From the NCBI GenBank assembly GCA_044223995.1, contig JBGALE010000007.1, positions 1 through 64,000 of the forward strand: a stretch of 64,000 bases of DNA, read 5' to 3'. The DNA comes from JACMLD01 sp044223995. GTDB lineage: Bacteria; Bacteroidota; Bacteroidia; Chitinophagales; Chitinophagaceae. Positions 17,207 through 25,449 of the stretch are shown here, one piece after another; positions within the stretch are counted from its first letter, which is position 1; each line of letters starts with the position of its first letter. A model generated the notes under the pieces. That model searched no databases and had not been told where the DNA came from. It was given only the letters and a program-made list of their open reading frames with translations. The position numbers and the translations under genes were made by a program.

Positions 17207-18625
17207 ATGGTTGACAAAGAACACTTAAAAAGGTTAAAGGAACTGTATAAAAAAGATGTAGCGGCTACTTATTTCATCAGTAAGTATTACTTTTCAGTGT
17301 CTACAAATAAATTCAGAAAGCAGTTCGGGCTGTTCCCGCTAGAGGCCATCACTTCATCAGTTCAAAAAGAATTACAAACTCAAAACTTGACTCCGTTATT
17401 TCATGAATACATACATTATACACATGAAATAAGCACAGTTATTGGCAATATTGGCTTATCTCTCGATTTGATCTTAAAAAGTATTTTTAGCGCTCACTTC
17501 AGCACCTATTTAGACAACTGTGAATACGATGGTTTTGATTTTAAAAACAAGGAACTGCTTGACAAATTTTCAAAAATCTATGCCACCAAAGAAGTTATAA
17601 ATGGAGGAGGAGAATTAGAAGGAATATTACTTAAGATAGATTCATTCTCCCTCAAAGAACAAGATGCTTATTTGCTTGATGGCACAGATTTAGTTTGCTT
17701 TAAAATTGGCATCCCTTTAATAACAATAAAACTATTTATTAAAGGGCAATACAAGGATGCTTCACTTCCGTTTGGCAAGTTCTATATTTATGAGGGGTTA
17801 GCCTATGAACTTGACAGGCTTATAAACCAGCAATCAAATGGATTTCCCGAAATAAAAGATGACTTGAAAGCTACAGAATATACGATGCTGCGGACCCTTG
17901 CAACATATATATATCCCAACATTGACAAAGAATGTTTTTTAGTTGCTGCTTCTCTTTCCCTGTCCTATTTAGATTGCGGTAGTGTTTTCATTGCATTTAT
18001 TGAAAGAATTAAAACAGCAATTGAAGCAGGCAGAAGTAAGGAAAATATACTTTTTAAATTAAAGAGTGAAACAGCTGCAATCTTAGTTTCAAAGCTTGAA
18101 GATTTTAATGAAGCACAAAATGAGATTACAGAAATATTCAAAAGGAGAAAGCAATTACACAATGCATTTACCGTTGTCACAGAAGAAGCTAAAAAAGGAT
18201 ATTTATTACGTTGCGAGTCTCCAACTTTTGAGGTTGATTTTGTTATCAAAGGGGAATATTTAAGATTGCTGGAACTCCTCCCGGTCTGTGATTATATGTA
18301 CATATTTAAAGATGAAGAAGAATACATGAGAGATTTTCTTGGCACCGCTTCATTTACTGATGAACAAAGCCAGGCACTAAAAGTTCTGATAGCCTATGAT
18401 CATTACCAAAAAGCGCATTGGTTAAATTCCACAACAGAAGTAGAGAAGACAGAAAAGCATAAATGCCCATTTTTTTCCTGTTGCAACTTAGAATACAGAA
18501 AGGCCCAGCAAAAACTTTGCGCCGAAAAACCCTGGCGGCTTTTTGAAATCAGCTACAATACAGACAAAAAATATTGTTGGTATGGCCAGGCAGTGGGCGA
18601 ATTTAAAGGTCCGAATGAACTTTAA
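17207..18625 (+). CDS. Unknown protein with a HEYIH metallopeptidase-like motif
   Basis: 472 aa, family not recognised. LFHEYIHYTHE places His66-Glu67-x-x-His70 in a predicted helix, the zinc-site pattern of zincin peptidases. Glu196 and Glu201 in IYEGLAYELDR fit the downstream glutamate ligand of the gluzincin group. The central part is helical. The C-terminus has a cysteine cluster (KCPFFSCCNLEY, then KLCAEKPW, then KYCWYG) that could bind a second metal. No signal peptide or membrane segment is visible, so it is probably cytoplasmic. It sits alone between the mobilisation module and radC, in a region of accessory cargo; a role in defence or stress is only a guess from context. Confidence 0.7.
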   Translation: MVDKEHLKRLKELYKKDVAATYFISKYYFSVSTNKFRKQFGLFPLEAITSSVQKELQTQNLTPLFHEYIHYTHEISTVIGNIGLSLDLILKSIFSAHFSTYLDNCEYDGFDFKNKELLDKFSKIYATKEVINGGGELEGILLKIDSFSLKEQDAYLLDGTDLVCFKIGIPLITIKLFIKGQYKDASLPFGKFYIYEGLAYELDRLINQQSNGFPEIKDDLKATEYTMLRTLATYIYPNIDKECFLVAASLSLSYLDCGSVFIAFIERIKTAIEAGRSKENILFKLKSETAAILVSKLEDFNEAQNEITEIFKRRKQLHNAFTVVTEEAKKGYLLRCESPTFEVDFVIKGEYLRLLELLPVCDYMYIFKDEEEYMRDFLGTASFTDEQSQALKVLIAYDHYQKAHWLNSTTEVEKTEKHKCPFFSCCNLEYRKAQQKLCAEKPWRLFEISYNTDKKYCWYGQAVGEFKGPNEL

Positions 18626-18650
18626 ATTCACTATAAATTATCCTTATAAA

Positions 18651-18669
18651 AGGGGCTATAAAAGCCCCT
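18651..18669. terminator. Bidirectional terminator hairpin between convergent genes
   Basis: AGGGGCT-ATAAA-AGCCCCT forms a 7-bp stem between the stop of the HEYIH gene and the convergent radC gene, overlapping the radC stop codon. A-rich and T-rich tracts flank it. Position and symmetry fit a shared intrinsic terminator. Confidence 0.55.
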
Positions 18670-19126
18670 CATCAGCAAAACTTAAATAGCCTTCACTAGA
18701 TACAATAAGATGGTCAATCACTTTTATATCAAGGTACCTTGCAGCTTCTTTAATTTTAGCGGTAAGTTCTTCATCTGCCCTACTAGGTTTAAGGTTTCCG
18801 CTGGGATGATTATGAGATAAAACAATTGCGACTGATAAAGATTTTACAGCTGCTGCAAGAATCAATCTGGGATCAATCGATACTTCTGTCATCCCTCCGG
18901 CAAATGCCTGGTAAACCCCAAGTACCCTGTTTGCCCTGTTCAATAATAATACTTTAAACTCTTCCTGGATTTCCATTTTGTTTTCATCCCATAGTTCACT
19001 AAAAATATCATAACAATCTTTAGAAGATTTTATCACCGGTCTTTCAGAAGCTTTTACTTTGGTTTTATATACCAATTCCACTTCTGCTACTTTGCTCCAT
19101 AATGGTTGAATCATTGTCTGTTCCAT
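18656..19126 (-). CDS. radC: RadC-family JAB/JAMM-domain protein of mobile elements
   Basis: 156 aa. The JAMM metal-site motif is clear: LSHNHPSGNLKPSRADEE with His105, His107, Ser109 and Asp118; the upstream glutamate lies in the EEFKVLLLN strand. This is the short, helix-hairpin-helix-less RadC that accompanies integrative elements and plasmids in Bacteroidota. The biochemical role is unknown despite the name, which was once linked to DNA repair. The leader (19127-19331) contains a foldable repeated element shared with 20225-20355. Confidence 0.85.
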   Translation of the reverse strand: MEQTMIQPLWSKVAEVELVYKTKVKASERPVIKSSKDCYDIFSELWDENKMEIQEEFKVLLLNRANRVLGVYQAFAGGMTEVSIDPRLILAAAVKSLSVAIVLSHNHPSGNLKPSRADEELTAKIKEAARYLDIKVIDHLIVSSEGYLSFADEGLL

Positions 19127-19172
19127 AACATTTCATTTTAAAGATTTTAAAATTAATTATGGAACCTGCCCG

Positions 19173-19311
19173 GCTTTTGGCGACCAAGGCAATGAAGCAA
19201 CGGAATAAATGATAGCCTTGTGCTTTGGCACTGTGTTTATGCCGGAATTTCATTGCCGCTACAGATGACAAAAGGCGAACTTTGTGAGAGAATTAATGAA
19301 GAAAAAAAACT
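19173..19311. repeat. Foldable direct repeat, copy A
   Basis: Shares several blocks in the same order with copy B at 20225-20355: TTTTGGCGA, CAATGAAG, GAAATTTCATTGCCGCTAC-like, AAAAG-CGAACTT and AGAATTAATGAAGAAAAA. GGCAATGAA (19188-19196) pairs with TTCATTGCC (19249-19257), and CTTTTG pairs with CAAAAG, giving a long stem with a variable top. It lies between the divergent radC and DUF2971 genes. Confidence 0.7.
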
Positions 19312-19331
19312 CATCTTTACAATAAAAAACC

Positions 19332-20192
19332 ATGCCTAAGCTTTTTAATCATTTTGCAGAAATTGAGCAGGAAGTTATTGAGGCGGTTCCTCCAATAACC
19401 TATAAATACAGGCAATGGAGCGAACCAAACCATCAGTCTATTCTCACTAAAAATGGAATCTGGTTTACTCACCCAAAGGAGTTAAACGACCCCTATGACA
19501 TAAGAGTTCCAGTGCGTTTTGATTATTCTGAAATAGACAAACCTGAATTTTTTGAAGTCCTTAAAATGCAAACTCAAATAAGGTTTCCGCAATTCCCGCC
19601 GAAATCAAGAGAATTCAGGGTGGTTTGTGACAACAAACTTGACATAATTAAAGAAAACCCTCAAAAGCATTTTGAAGAAAATTATCTTGAATTACGTGAA
19701 AGCGATTTATATGACCGCATTGGGGTCTTTAGTCTTACAAGCGATTGCCTTAACGAAACGATGTGGGCACATTATGGCAACAACGCAAAAGGGTTTTGCA
19801 TTGGATTTGACACAGTTGACTTATTAAAGAAAGCACCTGGAGGATTTGGATTTGTTGATTATGAGAAAGACCCACCTTTACATAGCTTTATCAGGCCTAT
19901 TTCTGAAAATCAAAAGGACGAAATGTATTTAAAAAATACAAAATGGGAATACGAAAAAGAGTTTAGGTTACTTACTTTCAGGGTTAAATCTGATAAGGAC
20001 AGGCTCTTTAATTTTAATCCCGCCATAATTAAGGAAATAGTTTTGGGCAGTTTAATTTCAAATGAGGACAGAAATGAGATTATTGAAATTTTAAAGAAAA
20101 AATACAAAAGCAAAGTGCGGCTGTTTATTTGCAAAGCAAGTGCTTCTTCTTATAGCTTACAGCGTGAGGAAATTGACTTGAAAGCTCAATAA
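19332..20192 (+). CDS. DUF2971-family protein
   Basis: 286 aa. Recognised from the DUF2971 pattern: KYRQWSEPNHQSILTKNGIW then FTHPKELNDPYD near the N-terminus, GVFSLTSD, MWAHYGNNAKGFCIGFD in the middle, and WEYEKEFRLL followed by KEIVLG near the C-terminus. The biochemical function is unknown; family members recur in mobile and defence-rich regions. It is flanked on both sides by the repeated foldable element (copies A and B), as if carried as a cassette. No membrane segment or signal peptide is visible. Confidence 0.8.
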   Translation: MPKLFNHFAEIEQEVIEAVPPITYKYRQWSEPNHQSILTKNGIWFTHPKELNDPYDIRVPVRFDYSEIDKPEFFEVLKMQTQIRFPQFPPKSREFRVVCDNKLDIIKENPQKHFEENYLELRESDLYDRIGVFSLTSDCLNETMWAHYGNNAKGFCIGFDTVDLLKKAPGGFGFVDYEKDPPLHSFIRPISENQKDEMYLKNTKWEYEKEFRLLTFRVKSDKDRLFNFNPAIIKEIVLGSLISNEDRNEIIEILKKKYKSKVRLFICKASASSYSLQREEIDLKAQ

Positions 20193-20224
20193 CCGACATT
20201 ATTAATAAATGGATGGCCTCTACT

Positions 20225-20355
20225 CTTTTTGGCGATCAAAACAATGAAGAAAAAAAATAGATAGTCCCGCAACAGCGGGACTGTTATTCCGAAATTTCAT
20301 TGCCGCTACGGCAGCCAAAAAGTCGAACTTAGTGGAAGAATTAATGAAGAAAAAT
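20225..20355. repeat. Foldable direct repeat, copy B
   Basis: Second copy of the element at 19173-19311, in the same orientation, upstream of the PIN-domain gene. CTTTTTGGC (20225-20233) pairs perfectly with GCCAAAAAG (20314-20322), CAATGAA pairs with the start of TTTCATTG (20295-20302), and the top is a separate perfect hairpin, AGTCCCGC-AACA-GCGGGACT (20263-20282), that copy A lacks. The right end closes 11 nt before the next ATG. Confidence 0.7.
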
Positions 20356-20365
20356 ATAAAACTCA

Positions 20366-23158
20366 ATGAAGTATTTGTTGATTGATACGAATTCCTGGAT
20401 CGAACTATACCTGGAAACCGTGGAAGAGAAAAATCTCGAACAGCTTTTAAAGTGGGAGAAAGATGGTAAAATTAAATTCCTCTTGCCCGATACACTTAAT
20501 CAGGAATTGATAAGGCAGAAAGGGATTCAACTTAATCTTCTTCAAAAAAAGATAAAAAACCTGTCCAATACAACAACAAAAGAGACTTTGGCAAGGTTAA
20601 AGGAGGAGTACAGGCTTACTGAAATTAAGATCGCAAAAATTGAATCTGTTCTTGTAGGAGCAATAAAAATTAAAATTACCAACAAGCTTCACAAAATAAT
20701 AGGAATTAAATATACAACTGGTCAGCCACCCTTTCATAAACAGAATAGTCACAACGATGCCTATATTTATTTTTCGTCTGTTGAATACTTACAAAAAAAG
20801 AAGGTAGGCAGCTTTGTATTCATCAGCAAAAATGTAACTGATTTTGGTGCTCCTGAAAATCCTAATCTAAATATTCATCCGGGCCTTTTGGTTCCCGACT
20901 TAGAAGTCCAGTACTTTTCAGCGGTTGCACTTGCAGTAAATAAATTACAAAAAGAATTAGGAACCGAAGCCAGCAACGATACTAATTCGGCTGCAGATTA
21001 TACAGAGATATTCAATTTTTTTCCTAATGAAAAAGAATTGACTATCCAAGACCAAGTGTACCTGGCACTGACAAAGTTCCATGAGCAACTGCCCTTCATT
21101 CCAACTCATCTATTGGCCAGAGTATTTCCGTTCAAAACTGAAAATTTCCGCCACCCTGAAGCCTACTATTCTGCCTTTCAGTTGAATTCAAATAATGAAA
21201 AGCTGATCGAATTTTTCAACTCCTTCAGCATAAATAAGTCCAATGTGATTCATCTTAGATCAGGGAGGTATAAAGGGAAAGAAAAAAAAGTAAAAGCAAC
21301 CATTCCGCAAATAGTAAAATTATTGAGGGCTAATTTAATCTATACCATAGAAGGCATTGGTAACAGCCTGCATGCTGACATACAAACTCTTCATGAAGAA
21401 AACTGTAATTGCATCAGGTGTACTTATAACCGGTTTGATATTTACAATGCATTTCTGCTGCTTGACAATACAAAACAGGAAAACAATGCTGATATTTTGA
21501 AACAGGCGTATATGCATTACCAGTTTCAACAGTTTGACAAGGCCCTTAAATTATATTTCATTGTGTATTCCAGCATCAAAGATAAAGATCAGCCTATACT
21601 GATGTTTATATGTCTTACCAATCTAAAAAGGTTAAGCAGAATAATAACCAATTACGGCAATTCTGCAAATCCGGAGGCGATGCAAATCATCAAAGAACTT
21701 AACAATATCTCTTTGAGAAAAACCCGTTTATCCATACCGGTAATAAATCCTTTTGTAAATGAAGTGATTGACTGGATAGCAGACGATAATTTCCATAGTC
21801 AGGCTTTGGAAAATATCACGCATACGGTAGAAAAAATCGCAGATCATTATAATATACAACTGAGGGGCGGATACAGTACTAACAGCAATTTTGATAACCT
21901 GATCAGCCAGTTTGCAGAACTGGATGTTTTTTTGGAATCCAACTTTCTGGTCTATAATAATTTCCAGGAATTTGAAAAAGTCGTCGATAAATTAATGGAA
22001 GGTTTATTCATGATCTATTCCTTTAATAAAAAACAAAGTACAAGGATTGCATTTATCAATGATTATTTAATGAGCAGGATCATTATGTATGCAAAAACTG
22101 AAAATATTATTAAATACTACAACCGGTACCATCTAAGCAGTCTTAAATACAAAAACAGTCCAACCACAAATTCGCAATTACCTGAACTGGCGATCAGTTT
22201 TTTTTCTGGGTTGGAAAAGCTGTACAAATCTGAAGACTACAAGAAGTCTACTCAAGCATTATTTTTCGATAAAAACCGCAGGGTACTTAATAATTTTCTT
22301 GTCGCTTTAACATTGGCTCACGACAGGTACAATTACGATCAGATTTTTGAGTCCCTTTTTCCTGTTTTGGAACTCGACCGTTTAATAATGCGGGAAGAGG
22401 TCAATGCGCTCGCTGATTTGATTTCCAGAAAAGGAAAATATATCGCTGAACCGCTGTTAAACAAATTACTACAATTTGCTTTTGAAAATAAACACTTTCA
22501 TGAGCATAAAATATTCCAGGCTTTAAGCAAACTCATAACAAAAGACAGAAAAAAGATTATCATTTCAGACCCTATACTTTTTGAATCAATCAAAATAAAC
22601 TTTACAGGTACCTGCAGCTTATGCAATCATTCCCATACTGATCTTTTGATGCATGTTATTCCAATTTTAAATGAAGACTATCAGGCAGAGTTAAAACAAT
22701 TGATAATGGAATCACTTAATCAAAATTTCAATCCGGATCTTTATTATACATTAGCAATAGCTGGAGCCATTGATTTCAACATACACCTGAACAAATTTAA
22801 AGAATTGTGTGTCCGCCCCTTAAATAAGAAGGAAGGACCGAACCATCCATTTATGAAAGGTGAAACAATACTTTACAGGCTCAGTGAATTATTGAATCTT
22901 TATTTTAAAAATGGTTTAAGTACAAAGGATGAATTTTTTATAAAATTCAAAGGCTTCTCCGATTATTATGACTGGATTCTTGACCCAGATACATTCGATT
23001 ATAAAAAATTTAATCCCCTCTGGATACTTGAATACCAAACACATTTTTATTTAAAGCGGCTATTTAGCTCTGCAACCCTACTAAAACACCTTATTCCGAT
23101 TCTAAAATCAAAAAAGCATGCCATTTTAAACGACTTGTTTATAAAATACATCCATTAA
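20366..23158 (+). CDS. Large PIN-domain protein with CxCxxC motif and helical repeat region
   Basis: 930 aa. Residues 1-200 form a PIN-like nuclease domain: YLLIDTNSWIEL (Asp7), Glu47 in DTLNQEL, Asp131 in NSHNDAYIYF and Asp159 in ISKNVTDFG match the usual acidic quartet. About residue 345 there is CNCIRCTYNRFDIYNAF, possibly a metal-binding knuckle, followed by TPR-like helices (AYMHYQFQQFDKALKLYFIV); helical repeats seem to continue to the C-terminus. A Cys pair CSLCNHSH sits near residue 751. PIN domains cut RNA. The long helical arm resembles sensor arms of defence proteins, but I know of no named family with this layout. No antitoxin-like neighbour is present. Confidence 0.7.
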   Translation: MKYLLIDTNSWIELYLETVEEKNLEQLLKWEKDGKIKFLLPDTLNQELIRQKGIQLNLLQKKIKNLSNTTTKETLARLKEEYRLTEIKIAKIESVLVGAIKIKITNKLHKIIGIKYTTGQPPFHKQNSHNDAYIYFSSVEYLQKKKVGSFVFISKNVTDFGAPENPNLNIHPGLLVPDLEVQYFSAVALAVNKLQKELGTEASNDTNSAADYTEIFNFFPNEKELTIQDQVYLALTKFHEQLPFIPTHLLARVFPFKTENFRHPEAYYSAFQLNSNNEKLIEFFNSFSINKSNVIHLRSGRYKGKEKKVKATIPQIVKLLRANLIYTIEGIGNSLHADIQTLHEENCNCIRCTYNRFDIYNAFLLLDNTKQENNADILKQAYMHYQFQQFDKALKLYFIVYSSIKDKDQPILMFICLTNLKRLSRIITNYGNSANPEAMQIIKELNNISLRKTRLSIPVINPFVNEVIDWIADDNFHSQALENITHTVEKIADHYNIQLRGGYSTNSNFDNLISQFAELDVFLESNFLVYNNFQEFEKVVDKLMEGLFMIYSFNKKQSTRIAFINDYLMSRIIMYAKTENIIKYYNRYHLSSLKYKNSPTTNSQLPELAISFFSGLEKLYKSEDYKKSTQALFFDKNRRVLNNFLVALTLAHDRYNYDQIFESLFPVLELDRLIMREEVNALADLISRKGKYIAEPLLNKLLQFAFENKHFHEHKIFQALSKLITKDRKKIIISDPILFESIKINFTGTCSLCNHSHTDLLMHVIPILNEDYQAELKQLIMESLNQNFNPDLYYTLAIAGAIDFNIHLNKFKELCVRPLNKKEGPNHPFMKGETILYRLSELLNLYFKNGLSTKDEFFIKFKGFSDYYDWILDPDTFDYKKFNPLWILEYQTHFYLKRLFSSATLLKHLIPILKSKKHAILNDLFIKYIH

Positions 23159-23188
23159 AATTTCAATTTACCACTATGGCACAATAGC

Positions 23189-23220
23189 GAACGAGCCACG
23201 CCCTCAAGCGTGGCTCGTTC
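23189..23220 (+). terminator. Strong hairpin after the PIN gene
   Basis: GAACGAGCCACGC-CCTCAA-GCGTGGCTCGTTC is a perfect 13-bp inverted repeat, 30 nt after the stop of the PIN gene. There is no clear T-tract after it, so it may be a terminator of mixed type or a palindromic repeat element. Confidence 0.55.
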
Positions 23221-23245
23221 CCAGGCTTTAAAAGTCATTATGTAA

Positions 23246-23275
23246 AAGGGGACAAACTTTACAGTTTGCCCCCTT
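23246..23275 (-). terminator. Intrinsic terminator of the DUF932 gene
   Basis: AAGGGGACAAACT-TTAC-AGTTTGCCCCCTT folds into a 12-bp stem with one mismatch. Read on the minus strand it follows the DUF932 stop by 8 nt and is followed by TTTTA. Confidence 0.65.
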
Positions 23276-23283
23276 ATTTCTTC

Positions 23284-24348
23284 TTAATTAATAAACTCCA
23301 TTATTGAGCCTTTTGCAAAATCTTCACAAAGATTAAAGGCTTTCTGCGTCCTCAATTGTCCGGTTCCGCCAAACAATAAAGATTTCAGTTTGGCTTCTTC
23401 ATTCTTATAAGTCCTTACATTTTGGAAATATCCTGTAACGGCATTATAAGTACCAAACAGTGTTCCCTTAGTCGTTACCAGTTGCTGGCTCTCGTTGGTC
23501 ATCGCATATTCAAAAGCGACATCAGTCATATTTTTAAAGCAGGTGGATAATTCATCCTCTTTACCAGCCTGTATATTTTGCAACACTTCTTTGTTAGGTA
23601 CCAGCGCCATTTGGATCAGTTTTTTTACTTCCAGGTCTGTAATACGAATCTTCGCCCACTGGTTAAAGACTCCTTCCAACTGAATACTTAAATTGTTTGT
23701 AATACCCATTAGTTTATGGGCTTCTTCCAAACGTTCCTTTGCGTTTGCGGTATGCCTTATTTTAACGGCATTGCTGCAATTGCGAAGGGCCGCATTCAAA
23801 GTATTATTACAAACAACTCTTACGGGAGTAAAAGCAGCCGTAATACTCCCCCCGCCATCATGCGAAGTGGCTAAAAATAAATATTGCTCAATCAAATCAT
23901 CATTACCCACTTTAATATAGTTGGGTAATTTAGCCGTAATAAAAATACGTTCCCCTTTCCCCAATGCACCTGCAGTTTCATATTGTATGCCATCGCCGCC
24001 CACATTGGCATCAAAGAAACTGAATGCATCAATATTTTGTACCACTTCATAATCTTTACCCACTACACCTAAAACGGTTTCGTTATCGGTGCGGATGGTG
24101 GCAAAATAATTGGGTACTTCAATTTCAGGGATCTTGATTTCGAGGTCTTCATTGGCGGCTTCGTTTTCGTTATCAAACGTAAACAGTTTTCTTTTGGCGA
24201 CGGTATAATCCAGCCCCGCAAATTTTAATGCTTCTGAACTGGTGGGGTATCCTTCTACTATTTGTCCTAACCCATGCCAGGCTTTTTGTTGTACAGAAAA
24301 AAAACTGTGTTTGCCTGTTTCTTCGTTGAAATTTAAATTGTGTGCCAT
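23284..24348 (-). CDS. DUF932-family mobile-element protein
   Basis: 354 aa. Recognised as DUF932 from the opening (FFSVQQKAWHGLGQIVEGYP), then VLGVVGKDYEVVQN, SHDGGGSITAAFTPVRVVCNN-type core (in part) and the ending LFGGTGQLRTQKAFNLCEDF. The family is common on plasmids, phages and integrative elements; its function is unknown. It is transcribed with ssb, 110 nt downstream of the ssb stop, and is followed by a terminator hairpin. Confidence 0.85.
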   Translation of the reverse strand: MAHNLNFNEETGKHSFFSVQQKAWHGLGQIVEGYPTSSEALKFAGLDYTVAKRKLFTFDNENEAANEDLEIKIPEIEVPNYFATIRTDNETVLGVVGKDYEVVQNIDAFSFFDANVGGDGIQYETAGALGKGERIFITAKLPNYIKVGNDDLIEQYLFLATSHDGGGSITAAFTPVRVVCNNTLNAALRNCSNAVKIRHTANAKERLEEAHKLMGITNNLSIQLEGVFNQWAKIRITDLEVKKLIQMALVPNKEVLQNIQAGKEDELSTCFKNMTDVAFEYAMTNESQQLVTTKGTLFGTYNAVTGYFQNVRTYKNEEAKLKSLLFGGTGQLRTQKAFNLCEDFAKGSIMEFIN

Positions 24349-24458
24349 GTTAATTACCCAGCTTTAATTTATATCCCGCAGGCGGTACTGCTGCGGTTTG
24401 TAATGAATTAAAAAATTGAAAAAAATGCCAGCCTGAATCCAGCAGGCTGGCAACCACT

Positions 24459-24848
24459 TTAAAATGGGAGGTCATCATTCGCTGCTGCACTTTCTGCAAC
24501 CAGTATTTTTTCTGCTGAAACAGAAACGGGCTGCTGGGATTTACCACCATGCAGTTTAATGGTATTCACATGCAGGGTAAGGGCTGCTTTGGGCGTGCCA
24601 TCTTTACCGGTATAGGCGCTCACCCCTATCCTGCCCTGCAGTTCCACTAAAGTTCCTTTAGTAAGGAATTGAGCTACGCCGGGATTTACCCAGTAATCAC
24701 ACTGAACATAAGTAACAATTTTGGTTACTTCGCCGGTGGTTTTCGATTTGTAGCTGTCGTTAATAGCTACATTAAAATTCACTACCTGTTTTCCTGATTG
24801 CAGGGTGCTGATTTTTGCATCACCTGTTAATCTTGCTGTCATTTCCAT
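24459..24848 (-). CDS. ssb: Single-stranded DNA-binding protein of the mobile element
   Basis: 129 aa. An OB-fold SSB: MEMTARLTGDAKISTLQSGK opens the fold, NFNVAINDSYKSK and TYVQCDYW are the usual strands, and the protein ends with the acidic tip NDDLPF that recruits partner enzymes. It would coat single-stranded DNA during transfer or replication of the element. It is shorter than the housekeeping SSB because the linker is reduced. It shares a transcription unit with DUF932. Confidence 0.88.
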   Translation of the reverse strand: MEMTARLTGDAKISTLQSGKQVVNFNVAINDSYKSKTTGEVTKIVTYVQCDYWVNPGVAQFLTKGTLVELQGRIGVSAYTGKDGTPKAALTLHVNTIKLHGGKSQQPVSVSAEKILVAESAAANDDLPF

Positions 24849-24936
24849 GATTGATAAAATTTAATTGTTTAAAATGTTTTGAACCCGGCATTCGCCTCGT
24901 TCGTTCTAATCGTAGCAACCCGGCCTTGAAACAGGA

Positions 24937-25080
24937 TTTGGTAAAAGCAAGGTTTTTGTAAAAAGAATACTACCCCGCAAATATGTTCTCCGAAGGAGGC
25001 TAAACCGGGGTGGAGATTGTTTTTGCAAAACAGGATGCCAACCGAAATGCAATGAAGGTGCAGACCTTGCTTTTGGCAAA
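24937..25080 (-). other. Three-level nested stem-loop in the ssb leader
   Basis: Outer arms TTTGGTAAAAGCAAGGT (24937-24953) and ACCTTGCTTTTGGCAAA (25064-25080) are complementary at 15 of 17 positions, the other two allowing one G-U pair. Inside them ACCCCG (24972-24977) pairs with CGGGGT (25006-25011), which encloses CTCC-GAA-GGAG (24988-24998). It lies 89 nt upstream of the ssb ATG on the strand that would be transcribed into the ssb leader. A structured leader RNA or a replication/transfer site are both possible. Confidence 0.45.
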
Positions 25081-25386
25081 GCCTGTCAAGAAATTTGCGA
25101 TAGATAAGGATGAAGGAGTTTAAAGGAAAGGAATGTTATGATTTTGCGGTTCTCTACTATATAGATAACAGCGATGGTGTTTACTATAGCACGAACCAAA
25201 ATGAATGATAAAAAGATTGAAATAACCTATCACGACAATATTATATACCGGTTGTGTTACCAAGTTTCCGTGATATAAAGCTGTTAAGCTGCACGAGTTA
25301 ACTGCAACCCAGTTGAACTCTTTCCGGGAATTGAAGCGGACATTTTTTTACACTTCATAGCCGTATCTTTCCCTGTACCAATTTTG

Positions 25387-25428
25387 TATTTAAGCATTTG
25401 CTTAAATAAGTAATATTTACTACTTTTA
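25387..25428 (+). promoter_or_regulatory. Promoter and ArsR-type operator of the mercury-like operon
   Basis: TATTTAAGCA-TT-TGCTTAAATA (25387-25408) is a perfect 10-2-10 palindrome like ArsR/SmtB operators. TTTG at 25397-25400 inside it, a 20-nt spacer and TACTTTTA at 25421-25428 match the Bacteroidota promoter TTTG-N19-21-TAnnTTTG at all but the last base. A bound repressor would cover the -33 box, 22 nt from the -7 box to the ATG. The fit is seen; regulation by the adjacent ArsR protein is inferred. Confidence 0.65.
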
Positions 25429-25449
25429 CCCTGATAAACAAATCTCATA

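Larger units (their letters stand above)
24849..25449. other. Intergenic region between ssb and the ArsR operon
   Basis: The left half holds the nested stem-loop upstream of ssb; the right end holds the ArsR promoter and operator (25387-25428). From about 25081 to 25380 I see no supported gene or symmetry. The minus-strand open frame 25284-25661 is the shadow of the ArsR gene. Confidence 0.5.
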
